The translations under genes were made by a program, and so were the position numbers. A stretch of 64,000 nucleotides of DNA from an uncultured Phascolarctobacterium sp. (GTDB lineage Bacteria; Bacillota; Negativicutes; Acidaminococcales; Acidaminococcaceae), in assembly GCA_900545025.1 (NCBI GenBank), contig UQXH01000008.1, positions 1 to 64,000 on the forward strand, written 5' to 3'. The notes beneath the pieces were generated by a model that was not told where the DNA came from, made no database searches, and was given only the letters and a program-made list of their open reading frames with translations. Below are positions 34,101 to 43,339 of this stretch, one piece after another (position 1 is the stretch's first letter; each line of letters opens with the position of its first letter).

Positions 34101-35366
34101 TTAAAATGTTGCCAGCCCAAATGCTTCCAGCAGCAGCATCAGATTCAGTATAATCACGATGGCGCCGATTATACCAAGAGTAATTTTCAGCCTGGTACTA
34201 TTGACGTATTTACCCATCACTTTGTTAGAGGAAGTCAGATAGATAAGCAAGCCGATAGTCCAAGGCAGCTGTACGCTTAAGGCCATCTGTGAATAAATCA
34301 GTCCGGTAAACGGATCCTCCACAAAAAGAATAATCAGGACAGCCAGCCAATAGGTAAGCAAAACTCCATGCCAGGAATGGTAATCCTTAATATCATAGCT
34401 TTCGCCAAAAATACCGGCATAAATACTGCCGCCTGCCATACCGGCAGTAACCGTAGAAGCAATACCTGCAAAAAGCAGTGCTACAGCAAAGATTAACGCT
34501 GCGCTGCTGCCCAGCAGCGGTTTCAGCATCTCTGTCGCCTGGCCTAAGTCATCTACCTGTACGCCGTTAGCAAAAAACACTGCGGCTGCAATAAGTATCA
34601 TGGCGCTGTTAATAGCCCAGCCAATCCCCATCGACAGGATAGTATCCAAAAACTCAAATTTCAGCTGTTTCTGAATAACAGCCTCATCCTCTAAATTCCA
34701 CTGCCTGCTCTGGATAACCTCCGAATGCAGGAACAGATTGTGCGGCATTACTACGGCTCCCAAAACGCTCATGATAACCAGCAGCGAGCCTTGCGGCACA
34801 GCCGGCGTTACCCAGCCTGCGGCTGCAGCACCCCAGTCTAAGGGTACCATGATGATTTCAACCAAAAAAGATAATCCTATCAGAGAAACAAAACCAATAA
34901 TCAGATTTTCCATTTTGCGGTAGGAATTAGACCGCAGCAGCCAGGAACACAGCGCAGCCATCATAATACTGCCCAGCCACAACGGCAGACGGAAAAGCAG
35001 ATTCAAGGCAATAGCCCCGCCTAATATCTCCGCCATTGCTGTAGCTACGGAAGCCAATACTCCTGAAAAGAGCAACGGACGCGAAAGCCATTTGGGCAGG
35101 TATTCCGTAGCTGCTTCCGACAGGCACAGGCCAGTAGCTATGCCAAGGTGAGCCGCATTATGCTGCAATACTATCAGCATAATGGTAGAAAGCGTTACCA
35201 TCCACAACAAGACATACCCATATTCAGCGCCAGCAGCCAGATTTGATGCCCAGTTGCCAGGATCAATAAAGCCCACGGTAATCAAAAGACCCGGTCCCAA
35301 GTACCTCAGCAGTTCGCGTGCTTTCTCGCTGGTCGTATGCTTTTTTTCATAATCATGCAAATTCAT
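34101..35366 (-). CDS. Nramp family divalent metal transporter
   Basis: A 421-residue membrane protein with about eleven helices that imports Mn2+ or Fe2+ with protons. The metal-site motifs are DPGNWASN in helix 1 (about 37-44) and MPHNLFLHS in helix 6. Length and motifs are those of MntH-like proteins. Neither flanking gene decides the metal. The start overlaps the end of an acetyltransferase gene by four bases (ATGA), so the two are coupled. Confidence 0.94.
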   Translation of the reverse strand: MNLHDYEKKHTTSEKARELLRYLGPGLLITVGFIDPGNWASNLAAGAEYGYVLLWMVTLSTIMLIVLQHNAAHLGIATGLCLSEAATEYLPKWLSRPLLFSGVLASVATAMAEILGGAIALNLLFRLPLWLGSIMMAALCSWLLRSNSYRKMENLIIGFVSLIGLSFLVEIIMVPLDWGAAAAGWVTPAVPQGSLLVIMSVLGAVVMPHNLFLHSEVIQSRQWNLEDEAVIQKQLKFEFLDTILSMGIGWAINSAMILIAAAVFFANGVQVDDLGQATEMLKPLLGSSAALIFAVALLFAGIASTVTAGMAGGSIYAGIFGESYDIKDYHSWHGVLLTYWLAVLIILFVEDPFTGLIYSQMALSVQLPWTIGLLIYLTSSNKVMGKYVNSTRLKITLGIIGAIVIILNLMLLLEAFGLATF

Positions 35367-35953
35367 TTCCGTACCTCATTAAAGCTTGCCAATACAGCCG
35401 CCACGGCTGCCTTCTCCAGGGCAGTAAACTGCAGCGGCGCATGCGGCTTATCACTGTAGCAGCCAATAGCCTTTTCCATCCAGACCACGTCCTGCCATTC
35501 ATCTGCTTTAAAACCAGCTTTATGAAAGGTTCCGACCATTTTATAACCGGTTTTAGCATGAAAGCTAATACTTGCTTGATTAGACGCTGTGATGCAGGCA
35601 TAAAGATTGATAATCCCCTGCAACTGCAGCAGCCTTTCCATCGCTGTGTATAATTTTGTCCCAATCCCAGTGCCGCGTACCGTATCTGACAAATAAACAG
35701 TAACCTCTACATCCCACTGATAGGCAGCTCTTTCCAGATAACGATGAGCATAGGCATAGCCTTCTATCTTGTCTTCGCGTTCATAAACCAGATAAGGATA
35801 TTCTGTCGCAATGTTTTCTATCCTTTTCGTAAACTCTGTTATGGACGGCACTGTATATTCAAAGGAAATAGCCGTATCCGTAATAAAAGGCCGATAAACG
35901 TCCAGTATAGCAGCAGCATCGTGAGGATGTGCCAGCCTTATTATTTCATTCAT
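35363..35953 (-). CDS. GNAT acetyltransferase (phosphinothricin/methionine sulfoximine type)
   Basis: A 196-residue GNAT-family N-acetyltransferase. The segments ISFEYTVPSITEF near the start and VRGTGIGTKLYTAMERLL (the acetyl-CoA pyrophosphate loop, RGTGIG) resemble phosphinothricin/methionine sulfoximine acetyltransferases (Pat, MddA). ITASNQASISFHAKTGYKMVGTF is the usual C-terminal core; an extra tail of about 30 residues follows. The natural substrate is probably methionine derivatives; this is inference. The ATG at 35953 follows AGGAGG seven bases away, so the ORF start 18 bases upstream was not used. Coupled with the Nramp gene. Confidence 0.85.
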   Translation of the reverse strand: MNEIIRLAHPHDAAAILDVYRPFITDTAISFEYTVPSITEFTKRIENIATEYPYLVYEREDKIEGYAYAHRYLERAAYQWDVEVTVYLSDTVRGTGIGTKLYTAMERLLQLQGIINLYACITASNQASISFHAKTGYKMVGTFHKAGFKADEWQDVVWMEKAIGCYSDKPHAPLQFTALEKAAVAAVLASFNEVRK

Positions 35954-35970
35954 AAAATACCTCCTTATCA

Positions 35971-35998
35971 AAAACGGCTGCCTTGCGGCAGCCGTTTT
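35971..35998 (-). terminator. terminator of the DUF4127 gene
   Basis: A 12-bp stem AAAACGGCTGCC/GGCAGCCGTTTT with loop TTGC lies just after the stop codon of the gene at 36002. The T-run on the minus strand (TTTTGATAAGG) is modest. The ribosome site of the next gene follows at once. Confidence 0.75.
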
Positions 35999-36001
35999 TT
36001 A

Positions 36002-37558
36002 CTATTTTTCCGCTACATAAACCTCAAACATCCTCTGCCAAGGCAGGGTAAAACGATACTTATGTACTGCTTTGCTCATAAACGGCTCAGCAAGTTCACC
36101 AATATCGCCGGTAATACGTTCTTCTGCAGCTTGCACCTGCTCAGCATCAAGCCCGCTGTTAGGCCAGTGATTCGGCCAAATAAGCTCTTGATAAACACGC
36201 ATTCTGACATTAGCCTGATATGCCCAGTCATCCAGATACCTGATATTAAGCAGTTCATCTTTTGCACCAGGGCTATACATATCTCGCAGCAAGCCTTGAG
36301 CCAAGGCAAAACCCAAAGAATTTCCAGCCGTATTCCAGCCGCTGTACGCTGCCAGACGATACGCATCACCATTTTTAAACAAAGCGCTTACCAGCGCATT
36401 ATCGGCGCCGTTACCATATTTAATATCGGCTACGGCAACATTTCTGCCTTCATCCAGCAATCGATGCAGCTTCGCAGTAAACTTCTCTGTTTCCGGTGTC
36501 AAAGTATAATCATTAGCTGCATTGGAAGCTTCCAAGGTAATGCCATCAACGGGTGTATTCAAAGCCAGTGTCAGTTCTGCAGCTTTATCGGCTGCTACGG
36601 GGATAGCCCCAACCGCATAGATATGATGCTTGGCGCTTACTGCGACAGTATCATCTTCATAAGACGGAATGGTTCTGCCGGCAGTACCGGGCGCATAGAC
36701 AGTATTGACAAAGGGCAAGCGGTATTGCAGCCTGGTTGACGCCCTGCTCAAAAGCAGCATCCCCAGCTGGTCGGCGCCGGCAAAAAAGCGGATGCGCTCT
36801 TTTGGCAATTCATTAACTAAGATGTCTAAATCCCTGGCTTCTCTATGAGCCTGCGAATAGGTAGCCGTATCGTCGCGGCCCACCAGCATATAATCAAAAT
36901 CGCCGCTTTCCACTCCGTGCATCAAAAGCTCAGTAGCTTTGATATTATTATGCCGACGGCTGTACATATCGTCTAAGATTTCTTTAGGGATAGCAAGGCG
37001 CAGCTCAGCCAGTTCCCTAACTTCCTTGCGGGTGATTTCCTTAGCTTCCAGCTTATCCTCAAGCGCGCCTAACTGAAAAAGCTGACTGCCCCATTGAGAA
37101 TAATATTCCGGCTCTACCGGCGCACCGCTCATCTTGGGAGAACGCATAATAGTAGTAAAGACATAGACCAGCTTATTGCCGTAGTTCTTTTTTAAATCCA
37201 GCAACATCTGCGCACGCTCTTTGATTACTTCCAGCGGTATCTCATGAGTTCTTGAACCTACCAGGCCGCCATATAAAAGTGCATCAGAAGAAGCTACTAC
37301 AGCCAATGCTTCCGGCATATTTTCTTCCAGCCAGCCAAACATTTTTTCTGGATCGCCATCTTTATCAGCCGAAGCAATATATTCTCTCGGCGGTACCTTT
37401 ACATCCCAGCCAGCTTCACGCATAGTCTGGACGCTGTAATCCAGACACACCGGCCTGTTATCCATAGGTATATATAAAATGGTGCCTTTTTCTGCCGCTG
37501 CTGCCGGCAAGCTATAGAACATGGCTGCCATTAAGAACATCAGCAATAATTTTTTCAC
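36002..37558 (-). CDS. exported DUF4127 family protein
   Basis: A 518-residue protein with a cleavable signal peptide (KKLLLMFLMAAMFYSLPAAAAE). The body is a DUF4127 protein: IPMDNRPVC near the mature start, ASSDALLYGGLVGSR, the RRHNNIKATELL segment and VGRDDTATYSQAHREARDL are characteristic. The family has no known function; it has been seen near cell-envelope or sugar genes in Firmicutes. The start is uncertain: ATG at 37576 has no ribosome site, while GTG 37558 is preceded by AGAGGTG at about 8 bases; the GTG fits the signal peptide better. Monocistronic with a terminator on each side. Confidence 0.8.
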   Translation of the reverse strand: MKKLLLMFLMAAMFYSLPAAAAEKGTILYIPMDNRPVCLDYSVQTMREAGWDVKVPPREYIASADKDGDPEKMFGWLEENMPEALAVVASSDALLYGGLVGSRTHEIPLEVIKERAQMLLDLKKNYGNKLVYVFTTIMRSPKMSGAPVEPEYYSQWGSQLFQLGALEDKLEAKEITRKEVRELAELRLAIPKEILDDMYSRRHNNIKATELLMHGVESGDFDYMLVGRDDTATYSQAHREARDLDILVNELPKERIRFFAGADQLGMLLLSRASTRLQYRLPFVNTVYAPGTAGRTIPSYEDDTVAVSAKHHIYAVGAIPVAADKAAELTLALNTPVDGITLEASNAANDYTLTPETEKFTAKLHRLLDEGRNVAVADIKYGNGADNALVSALFKNGDAYRLAAYSGWNTAGNSLGFALAQGLLRDMYSPGAKDELLNIRYLDDWAYQANVRMRVYQELIWPNHWPNSGLDAEQVQAAEERITGDIGELAEPFMSKAVHKYRFTLPWQRMFEVYVAEK

Positions 37559-37585
37559 CTTCAACACCTCTTTCATCAGAGAAAT

Positions 37586-37619
37586 AAAAAACTCTGGCTG
37601 TATATTTCTACAGCCAGAG
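37586..37619 (-). terminator. terminator of the amino acid ABC operon
   Basis: An 11-bp stem CTCTGGCTGTA/TACAGCCAGAG with a 6-base loop is followed by TTTTTT on the minus strand. It starts 16 bases after the GlnQ-like stop. Confidence 0.92.
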
Positions 37620-37634
37620 CATATTATCCTGCTA

Positions 37635-38378
37635 TTAATTTTGAAAACGTTTCAGGAAGTCTTTAGTACGCTGATTCTTCGGTTGGTTAAACAGCTCATC
37701 AGGCGGAGCATCTTCTGCTACCACGCCCTGATCAATGAAGATGACCCTGCTGGACACATCGCGGGCAAAAGCCATCTCGTGGGTTACGATGACCATGGTC
37801 AGTCCTTCCTGGGCCAGTTCGCGCATAACATGCAGTACCTCGCCTACCATCTCCGGATCCAGTGCAGAAGTAGGCTCGTCCATCAGCAGTACTTCCGGTT
37901 CCAATGCCAGCGCCCTGGCAATAGCCACACGCTGCTTCTGACCGCCGGAAAGCTGGTGCGGTTTGGCGTTAACATAGCTGTCCATCCCTACGTGCTTAAG
38001 ATATTTCAAAGCCGTAGCGTTGGCTTCTTCCTTATTTTTGCCTAAAACCTTAATCTGACCCACCGTGCAGTTTTCCAAAACTGTCATATTATTGAACAGG
38101 TTAAAGGACTGGAACACCATACCTACCTTAGTACGATACAATGTCAGCTTCTTAAAAGCGGCTTTCAGGCTTTGTCCGCGATACAGGATTTCACCAGCAG
38201 TAGGCTGCTCCAAATGATTGACACAGCGAATGAGTGTAGACTTACCGCTGCCGGAAGGCCCGATAATGCAGACAACATCGCCACGATAAATATCAAAGCT
38301 GATTCCTTTGAGGATTTCTCTTTCACCGAAACTTTTTTTCAAATCCTTTACCGATACTAAAAGTTCTTTATTTTCCAT
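37635..38378 (-). CDS. polar amino acid ABC transporter ATPase (GlnQ-like)
   Basis: A 247-residue ATPase of the polar amino acid import family. Walker A is GPSGSGKST (38-46), the Q-loop VFQSFNLFNNMTVLEN, signature LSGGQKQRVAIARALALEP, Walker B VLLMDEPTSALDPEMVGEVL and the switch His in VTHEMAFARDV. These are the GlnQ/HisP hallmarks. It is last in a three-gene importer operon and begins three bases after the permease stop. Confidence 0.95.
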   Translation of the reverse strand: MENKELLVSVKDLKKSFGEREILKGISFDIYRGDVVCIIGPSGSGKSTLIRCVNHLEQPTAGEILYRGQSLKAAFKKLTLYRTKVGMVFQSFNLFNNMTVLENCTVGQIKVLGKNKEEANATALKYLKHVGMDSYVNAKPHQLSGGQKQRVAIARALALEPEVLLMDEPTSALDPEMVGEVLHVMRELAQEGLTMVIVTHEMAFARDVSSRVIFIDQGVVAEDAPPDELFNQPKNQRTKDFLKRFQN

Positions 38379-38381
38379 AGC

Positions 38382-39176
38382 TTAATACCGCCCTTTCTGT
38401 TTTTTCGTAGGCAGCGGTACATGTCCGCAAGGATCCATCATCGGGTCATATTCTACCAGCTGATAATCCTTCGGACCGTCCATCTTGCTTTCCAGCCAGC
38501 GCAGCAGTCTGGAAGCAGTAAAAGTCATGATAAAATAAATTACGCAGGTGATGAAGAAGATTTCAAAATACTTATAGTAAACGCCTGCAGCAGACTTAGA
38601 GGCAAAATACAGCTCTGTTACAGAAATAACATTTAAAACAGAAGTATCTTTGATATTGATAATCAGGTTGTTGCCCAGCTGCGGCATAACATTACGCAGA
38701 GCCTGCGGCAAAATAACGCAACGCATGGTCTGGAAATGGTCCATCCCGATGGCAACGGCCGCTTCTTTCTGACCAACGTCTACAGATTCAATACCGCCGC
38801 GGACGGTTTCCGCCATATACGCGCCGGTGTTGATGGAAACAACCAGGAAACCGGCAAACATCGGCGACATATCGATATTGAATACGCTCATGGCTCCGTA
38901 ATAGACGACCATCGCCTGTACTATCATAGGCGTGCCGCGGAAAACCTCCACGTAGGCATCCAGCAGCCATTGCAGCGCTTTAACGACAGCTTTCTTTATC
39001 TGTCCGTCATTTTCATCTAAAGGAATCGTTTGGATAATACCTACAACCAGACCAATCAGACAGCCTATAAAAGTACCAACTATAGCCAGTAACAAAGTTA
39101 CTACAGCACCTTTGATTAAGACAGTTCCATACTGATCCAGTAAAAATGCTACCCAACCAAAAAATGTTTCCGGCAT
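38382..39176 (-). CDS. polar amino acid ABC transporter permease
   Basis: A 264-residue His/Glu/Gln/Arg-type permease with about five helices. The family motif QKEAAVAIGMDHFQTMRCVILPQALR (the EAA loop) and the N-terminal GTFIGCLIGLVVGI helix are present. The C-terminal 30 residues are polar and unusual for the family. Start ATG 39176 follows AAGGTGG; a GTG twelve bases earlier is part of that site. One permease gene only, so it works as a homodimer. Confidence 0.93.
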   Translation of the reverse strand: MPETFFGWVAFLLDQYGTVLIKGAVVTLLLAIVGTFIGCLIGLVVGIIQTIPLDENDGQIKKAVVKALQWLLDAYVEVFRGTPMIVQAMVVYYGAMSVFNIDMSPMFAGFLVVSINTGAYMAETVRGGIESVDVGQKEAAVAIGMDHFQTMRCVILPQALRNVMPQLGNNLIINIKDTSVLNVISVTELYFASKSAAGVYYKYFEIFFITCVIYFIMTFTASRLLRWLESKMDGPKDYQLVEYDPMMDPCGHVPLPTKKQKGRY

Positions 39177-39217
39177 AGGAGGCACCACCTTCTTCTAATC
39201 TTTTTAATAATACAATA

Positions 39218-39240
39218 AGGGCGGCACTACCTGCCGCCCT
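39218..39240 (-). other. intercistronic hairpin after the amino acid-binding protein gene
   Basis: A perfect 8-bp stem AGGGCGGC/GCCGCCCT with a 7-base loop lies between the binding protein stop and the permease start. The minus-strand run after it (TTATTGTATT) is weak. Same location as in the two other importers of the window. Confidence 0.7.
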
Positions 39241-39255
39241 AAAATTTACAGGCAC

Positions 39256-40101
39256 TTATTTTGCCAAAGGTTGTTTTTGAATAGCTTCATCCATAATCTT
39301 GTTGAAGTCAGCTTCAGTCATACCGCCCAGAACTTTGTTCATAGAGTCAACCAGTTCTTTGTTGCCTTTTTTAACAGCAATACCGATTTCAACATCTTCT
39401 CTGGAAGTCTTGAAGCCTTTGTCTTCCGGGAAAGTAACCATTACCAGTTCAGGGTTTGCATAAGCAGCAGCTTTTGCAGTCGGAATATCGGTAACGATAA
39501 GATTGCATTTACCGGATTTCAAAGCAACAATCATGCCGGGAACAGTATCGATTGCCGGCAGCTTGGTAACTTCAGGAACCTGGTCAATCTGGTCATACCA
39601 GATAGTATTCAGCTGAGAAGTCGCAACAGAACCTCTGAGGTCTTCTACGCTCTTAGCCTGTGCTTGCGGAGAATCCTTTTTAACCAGGGCAACTACGTTA
39701 GCATAATAATACGGTTTGGTAAAATCAACGGTTTCTTTACGTTTGGAGGTAATGGACATACCAGCGATAGCTGCGTCAATCTTACCGCTTACTACTGCCG
39801 GAGCCAGTCCGTCCCATTCGATTTTCTGGATTTGCAGTTCTGCACCCATGGAATCAGCCAGTTTTTTGGCAATGATTACGTCATAGCCGTAGGCATATTC
39901 ACTGGTACCTTCAATCTTTACAGCACCGCCTTCAGCAGAGGTCTGAGACCAGTTATAGGGAGCATAAGCACATTCCATACCAACCTTCAGTACTTTTTTA
40001 CCGTCAGCTTTTTTATCGCTGTCGCCGCAACCAGCGGTAACAGCCAGAGCTGCAATCATAGCGCCGCATACAGCAGCTTTTAAGAATTTTTTCAAGTTCA
40101 T
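39256..40101 (-). CDS. amino acid ABC transporter substrate-binding lipoprotein
   Basis: A 281-residue family 3 solute-binding lipoprotein; the lipobox TAGC gives C24 or so. The ligand-binding signature is GYDVIIAKKLADSMGAELQIQ, followed by WDGLAPAVVSGKIDAAIAGMSIT and KRKETVDFTKPYYYA. It captures a polar amino acid for the GlnQ-type importer; the specific one cannot be read. The ATG at 40101 was chosen over a TTG nine bases upstream because AGGAAAGG lies at a better distance. First gene of the operon. Confidence 0.94.
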   Translation of the reverse strand: MNLKKFLKAAVCGAMIAALAVTAGCGDSDKKADGKKVLKVGMECAYAPYNWSQTSAEGGAVKIEGTSEYAYGYDVIIAKKLADSMGAELQIQKIEWDGLAPAVVSGKIDAAIAGMSITSKRKETVDFTKPYYYANVVALVKKDSPQAQAKSVEDLRGSVATSQLNTIWYDQIDQVPEVTKLPAIDTVPGMIVALKSGKCNLIVTDIPTAKAAAYANPELVMVTFPEDKGFKTSREDVEIGIAVKKGNKELVDSMNKVLGGMTEADFNKIMDEAIQKQPLAK

Positions 40102-40423
40102 CAACAACACGCCTTTCCTTTTTACTGTAATGATTTCCTGCTGTCAGCCCAAATAGTAATACATCTGCCGCCCAATCCCTAAGACGTTCAAACAGAATAA
40201 TTTATCTTGTAATACTTCAAAAGCACTAACAATAGTTAACAGGATAACATCGGCAGAAATTTTACCGATACTTTGTAACATTTTACTATAAAACAATATT
40301 CATTACAACAAAAATATTTCACAGATTTTAAGATATGAAAATTTGTTAATTTTGAAACATATTCCTCATGTCTTGTTGCTTCCTACTCAGCAAAAGTAAA
40401 TAAATCAATCAACTGTTTACAGT
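40102..40423. other. intergenic region, upstream of the amino acid importer
   Basis: About 320 bases of A/T-rich DNA between the binding-protein start and the guaB terminator. It contains no ORF with a ribosome site. It must hold the importer promoter on the minus strand; only weak candidates are seen. A short inverted repeat ATCGG...CCGAT (40246-40275 area) is unassigned. Confidence 0.5.
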
Positions 40424-40460
40424 CAAAAAACGACACCCATACGCCATGTATGGGTGTCGT
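40424..40460 (-). terminator. terminator of the pur-guaB operon
   Basis: A perfect 12-bp stem ACGACACCCATA/TATGGGTGTCGT with a 7-base loop is followed on the minus strand by TTTTTTGAC. It lies 35 bases after the guaB stop codon. Confidence 0.92.
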
Positions 40461-40494
40461 GCATATTAGAAAAACTATCTCAGTTGACTAATGC

Positions 40495-42006
40495 TTATTT
40501 TACATAGTTATTGCTGGTATTGTCTTTCAGGATAACGTCATGTGCGCCGCCTTCTACGATAGAGGTTGCAGATACCAGTGTCAGCTTAGCTTTTTCCTGC
40601 AGTTCAGGAATATTGAGCGCGCCGCAGTTACACATAGTGGAACGAACTTTGTTAAGTGTCAGGGTAACGTTATCTTTCAACGGACCTGCATAAGGAACAT
40701 AAGAGTCAACGCCTTCTTCAAATGACAGTTTTGCTGCGCCGCCCATATCATAACGCTGCCAGTTACGAGCACGGTTGGAGCCTTCACCCCAGTACTCTTT
40801 CATATAGTTGCCGTTGATATTAACCTTATTGGTCGGGCTTTCATCAAAGCGGGCAAAATAACGTCCCAGCATCAAAAAGTCTGCGCCCATAGCCAAAGCC
40901 AAGGTCATATGATAATCATAAACGATACCGCCGTCAGAGCAGATGGGTACGTAAACACCGGTTTCTTTGTAGTATTCGTCACGAGCTTTAGCAACTTCAA
41001 TCAAAGCGGTAGCCTGACCACGGCCGATACCTTTCTGTTCACGGGTAATGCAGATAGAACCGCCGCCGATACCTACTTTAACAAAGTCAGCGCCTGCTTC
41101 AGCCAGGAAACGGAAGCCTTCGGCATCAACTACGTTGCCTGCGCCAACCTTCACACTGTCGCCGTAATGTTCGCGGATCCAGTCCAGTGTGATTTTCTGC
41201 CATGCACTGTAACCTTCAGAAGAGTCAATGCACAGTACGTCTACGCCTGCGTCAATGAGTGCCGGAACACGTTCCGCATAGTCGCGGGTATTGATACCAG
41301 CACCGACAACGTGACGTTTCTTGCTGTCCAAAAGTTCCAGCGGATATTCTTTATGAGAAGCATAGTCTTTGCGGAACACCATGTACAGCAGACGGCCTTC
41401 ATCGTCCAGGATTGGCAAAGTATTGAGCTTGTGCTCCCAGATAATGTCGTTTGCTTCCTGCAGGGAAGTATTTTTACCGGCAACAATCATCTGGTCAATC
41501 GGAGTCATAAATTCTTTAACCTTGGTATCAAGGCTCATACGGCTTACACGATAGTCACGGCTGGTAACGATACCTTCCAGTTTACCGTTAACAGTACCGT
41601 CAGAGGTAACTGCTACAGTAGAGTGACCGGTACGTTCCTTTAAAGCAAGGATATCGGCAAGAGTGCTGTCAGGACGGATATTGGAATCGCTGCTGACAAA
41701 ACCTGCACGATGACTTTTTACGCGGGCAACCATTGCGGCTTCATCCTCGATGGACTGAGAACCGTAGATAAAGGAAATGCCGCCTTCTTTGGAAAGAGCA
41801 ATAGCCAGCTTTTCGCCGGATACAGACTGCATGATGGCAGAAACCAGCGGAATGTTCATGGTAATGGCAGAAGTCTCGCCTTTTTTAAACTTTACCAGCG
41901 GGGTACGCAGGTCAACATTGGTCGGAATGCATTTTTCAGAAGAGTAACCGGGAACCAGAAGATACTCACTAAAAGTATGCGCCGGTTCATCATAATAAAA
42001 AGCCAT
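40495..42006 (-). CDS. guaB: IMP dehydrogenase
   Basis: A 503-residue IMP dehydrogenase converting IMP to XMP, the committed step to GMP. The catalytic cysteine is in GIGGGSICITREQKGIGRGQ, and the NAD-loop and flap are VDVLCIDSSEGYS. Two CBS domains are inserted at about 95-215 (IRPDSTLADILALKER, KVKEFMTPIDQMIV), which sense purine nucleotides. The C-terminal part (GGAAKLSFEEGVDSYVPYAG) matches the family's flap/late region. It closes the pur cluster, 39 bases after purD. Confidence 0.93.
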   Translation of the reverse strand: MAFYYDEPAHTFSEYLLVPGYSSEKCIPTNVDLRTPLVKFKKGETSAITMNIPLVSAIMQSVSGEKLAIALSKEGGISFIYGSQSIEDEAAMVARVKSHRAGFVSSDSNIRPDSTLADILALKERTGHSTVAVTSDGTVNGKLEGIVTSRDYRVSRMSLDTKVKEFMTPIDQMIVAGKNTSLQEANDIIWEHKLNTLPILDDEGRLLYMVFRKDYASHKEYPLELLDSKKRHVVGAGINTRDYAERVPALIDAGVDVLCIDSSEGYSAWQKITLDWIREHYGDSVKVGAGNVVDAEGFRFLAEAGADFVKVGIGGGSICITREQKGIGRGQATALIEVAKARDEYYKETGVYVPICSDGGIVYDYHMTLALAMGADFLMLGRYFARFDESPTNKVNINGNYMKEYWGEGSNRARNWQRYDMGGAAKLSFEEGVDSYVPYAGPLKDNVTLTLNKVRSTMCNCGALNIPELQEKAKLTLVSATSIVEGGAHDVILKDNTSNNYVK

Positions 42007-42045
42007 CGTTCATCATCCTTTTCTCAAATTTATATTTTATATATT

Positions 42046-43323
42046 TTATCTTTTTAAAGCTCTCCATGCAATATCTTTTCTGTAAAAAGCGCCGTCAAAT
42101 TTAATATTTTCTACTGCAGCATAAGCACGGTCACGAGCTGCACGGATATTATCATCCACGGCAGTTACGCCGAGCACACGTCCGCCGGCGGTAACAATAT
42201 CGTTACCAGCTTTTTTAGTTCCAGCATTGAACACAACCGTGTTTTCCTGAGCACCTGCCTCTGCCAAACCAATGATGGCCTTACCGGTTTCATAGCTTTC
42301 GGGATAACCGCCGGAAGCCATTACCACACAGACGGCAGCTTTATCAGACCAGGCCACATCAGCCTGGTCTAATGTTCCTGTTGCGCAGGCCAGCATGATT
42401 TCTGCCAGATCGCTTTCCAAAAGCGGCAGTACTACCTGTGTTTCCGGATCACCGAAACGGCAGTTAAATTCAACAACCTTAATAACATCATCTTTAATCA
42501 TCAGTCCGGCATACAGGCAGCCCTGATAAGGCGTGCCTTCTTTAGCCATAGCTGCTACTACCGGCTTTAAGATTCTCTCTGTAGCCTTTAAACGCAGGAT
42601 GTCGGTCATTACCGGTGCCGGAGCATAAGTGCCCATACCGCCGGTATTGGGTCCTTTGTCGTTATCAAAGATACGTTTATGATCCTGTGCCGCCAGCATC
42701 GGGACAACAGTCTTGCCATCCGTAAATGCCAGCAGGGAAGCTTCTTCGCCTTCCATATATTCTTCCAGCACAACGCGTGCGCCGGCATTGCCGAATTTAT
42801 GGTCGCCCATCATTTCTTCAATGGCTTCCAGAGCTTCTGCCTCGGTCATAGCTACTACTACGCCTTTGCCGGCAGCCAGACCGTCAGCCTTGACTACGAT
42901 AGGAGCGCCTTTTTCCTTGACATAAGCTTTGGCCGTCTCCATATCCTCGCAGATTTTGAAAAATGCAGTAGGAATATTATATTTTGCCATCAGCTCTTTA
43001 GAAAATGCTTTGCTGCCTTCCAGCTGCGCTGCAGCTTTGGAAGGTCCAAATACCGGCAGGCCGCGGCGTTTAAACACGTCTGCGATACCTGCAACCAAAG
43101 TAGCTTCCGGACCTACAACAGTCAAATCAATGCTTTCTTCTTCTGCATAATCGGCAATTTTTTCCAAATCATCCAGTTTAAGGTCGATACAGCTGCATTT
43201 TTTTAACATAGCAATGCCAGGATTTCCCGGTGCAGCAAATATCTTTTCAACTTTATCACTTTGAGCCAGCTTCCATGCCAGGGCATGTTCCCTGCCGCCG
43301 CCGCCAATAAGTAAGATTCTCAT
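42046..43323 (-). CDS. purD: phosphoribosylamine-glycine ligase (GAR synthetase)
   Basis: A 425-residue ATP-grasp enzyme that joins glycine to phosphoribosylamine, the second step of purine synthesis. N-terminal MRILLIGGGGREHALAWKL, the ATP-grasp loop VKADGLAAGKGVVVAMT and the metal-binding VVEFNCRFGDPETQ are all present. Normal length. Follows the purH-like gene by 16 bases. Confidence 0.97.
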   Translation of the reverse strand: MRILLIGGGGREHALAWKLAQSDKVEKIFAAPGNPGIAMLKKCSCIDLKLDDLEKIADYAEEESIDLTVVGPEATLVAGIADVFKRRGLPVFGPSKAAAQLEGSKAFSKELMAKYNIPTAFFKICEDMETAKAYVKEKGAPIVVKADGLAAGKGVVVAMTEAEALEAIEEMMGDHKFGNAGARVVLEEYMEGEEASLLAFTDGKTVVPMLAAQDHKRIFDNDKGPNTGGMGTYAPAPVMTDILRLKATERILKPVVAAMAKEGTPYQGCLYAGLMIKDDVIKVVEFNCRFGDPETQVVLPLLESDLAEIMLACATGTLDQADVAWSDKAAVCVVMASGGYPESYETGKAIIGLAEAGAQENTVVFNAGTKKAGNDIVTAGGRVLGVTAVDDNIRAARDRAYAAVENIKFDGAFYRKDIAWRALKR

Positions 43324-43339
43324 GCTTGTCCAGCCTTTC

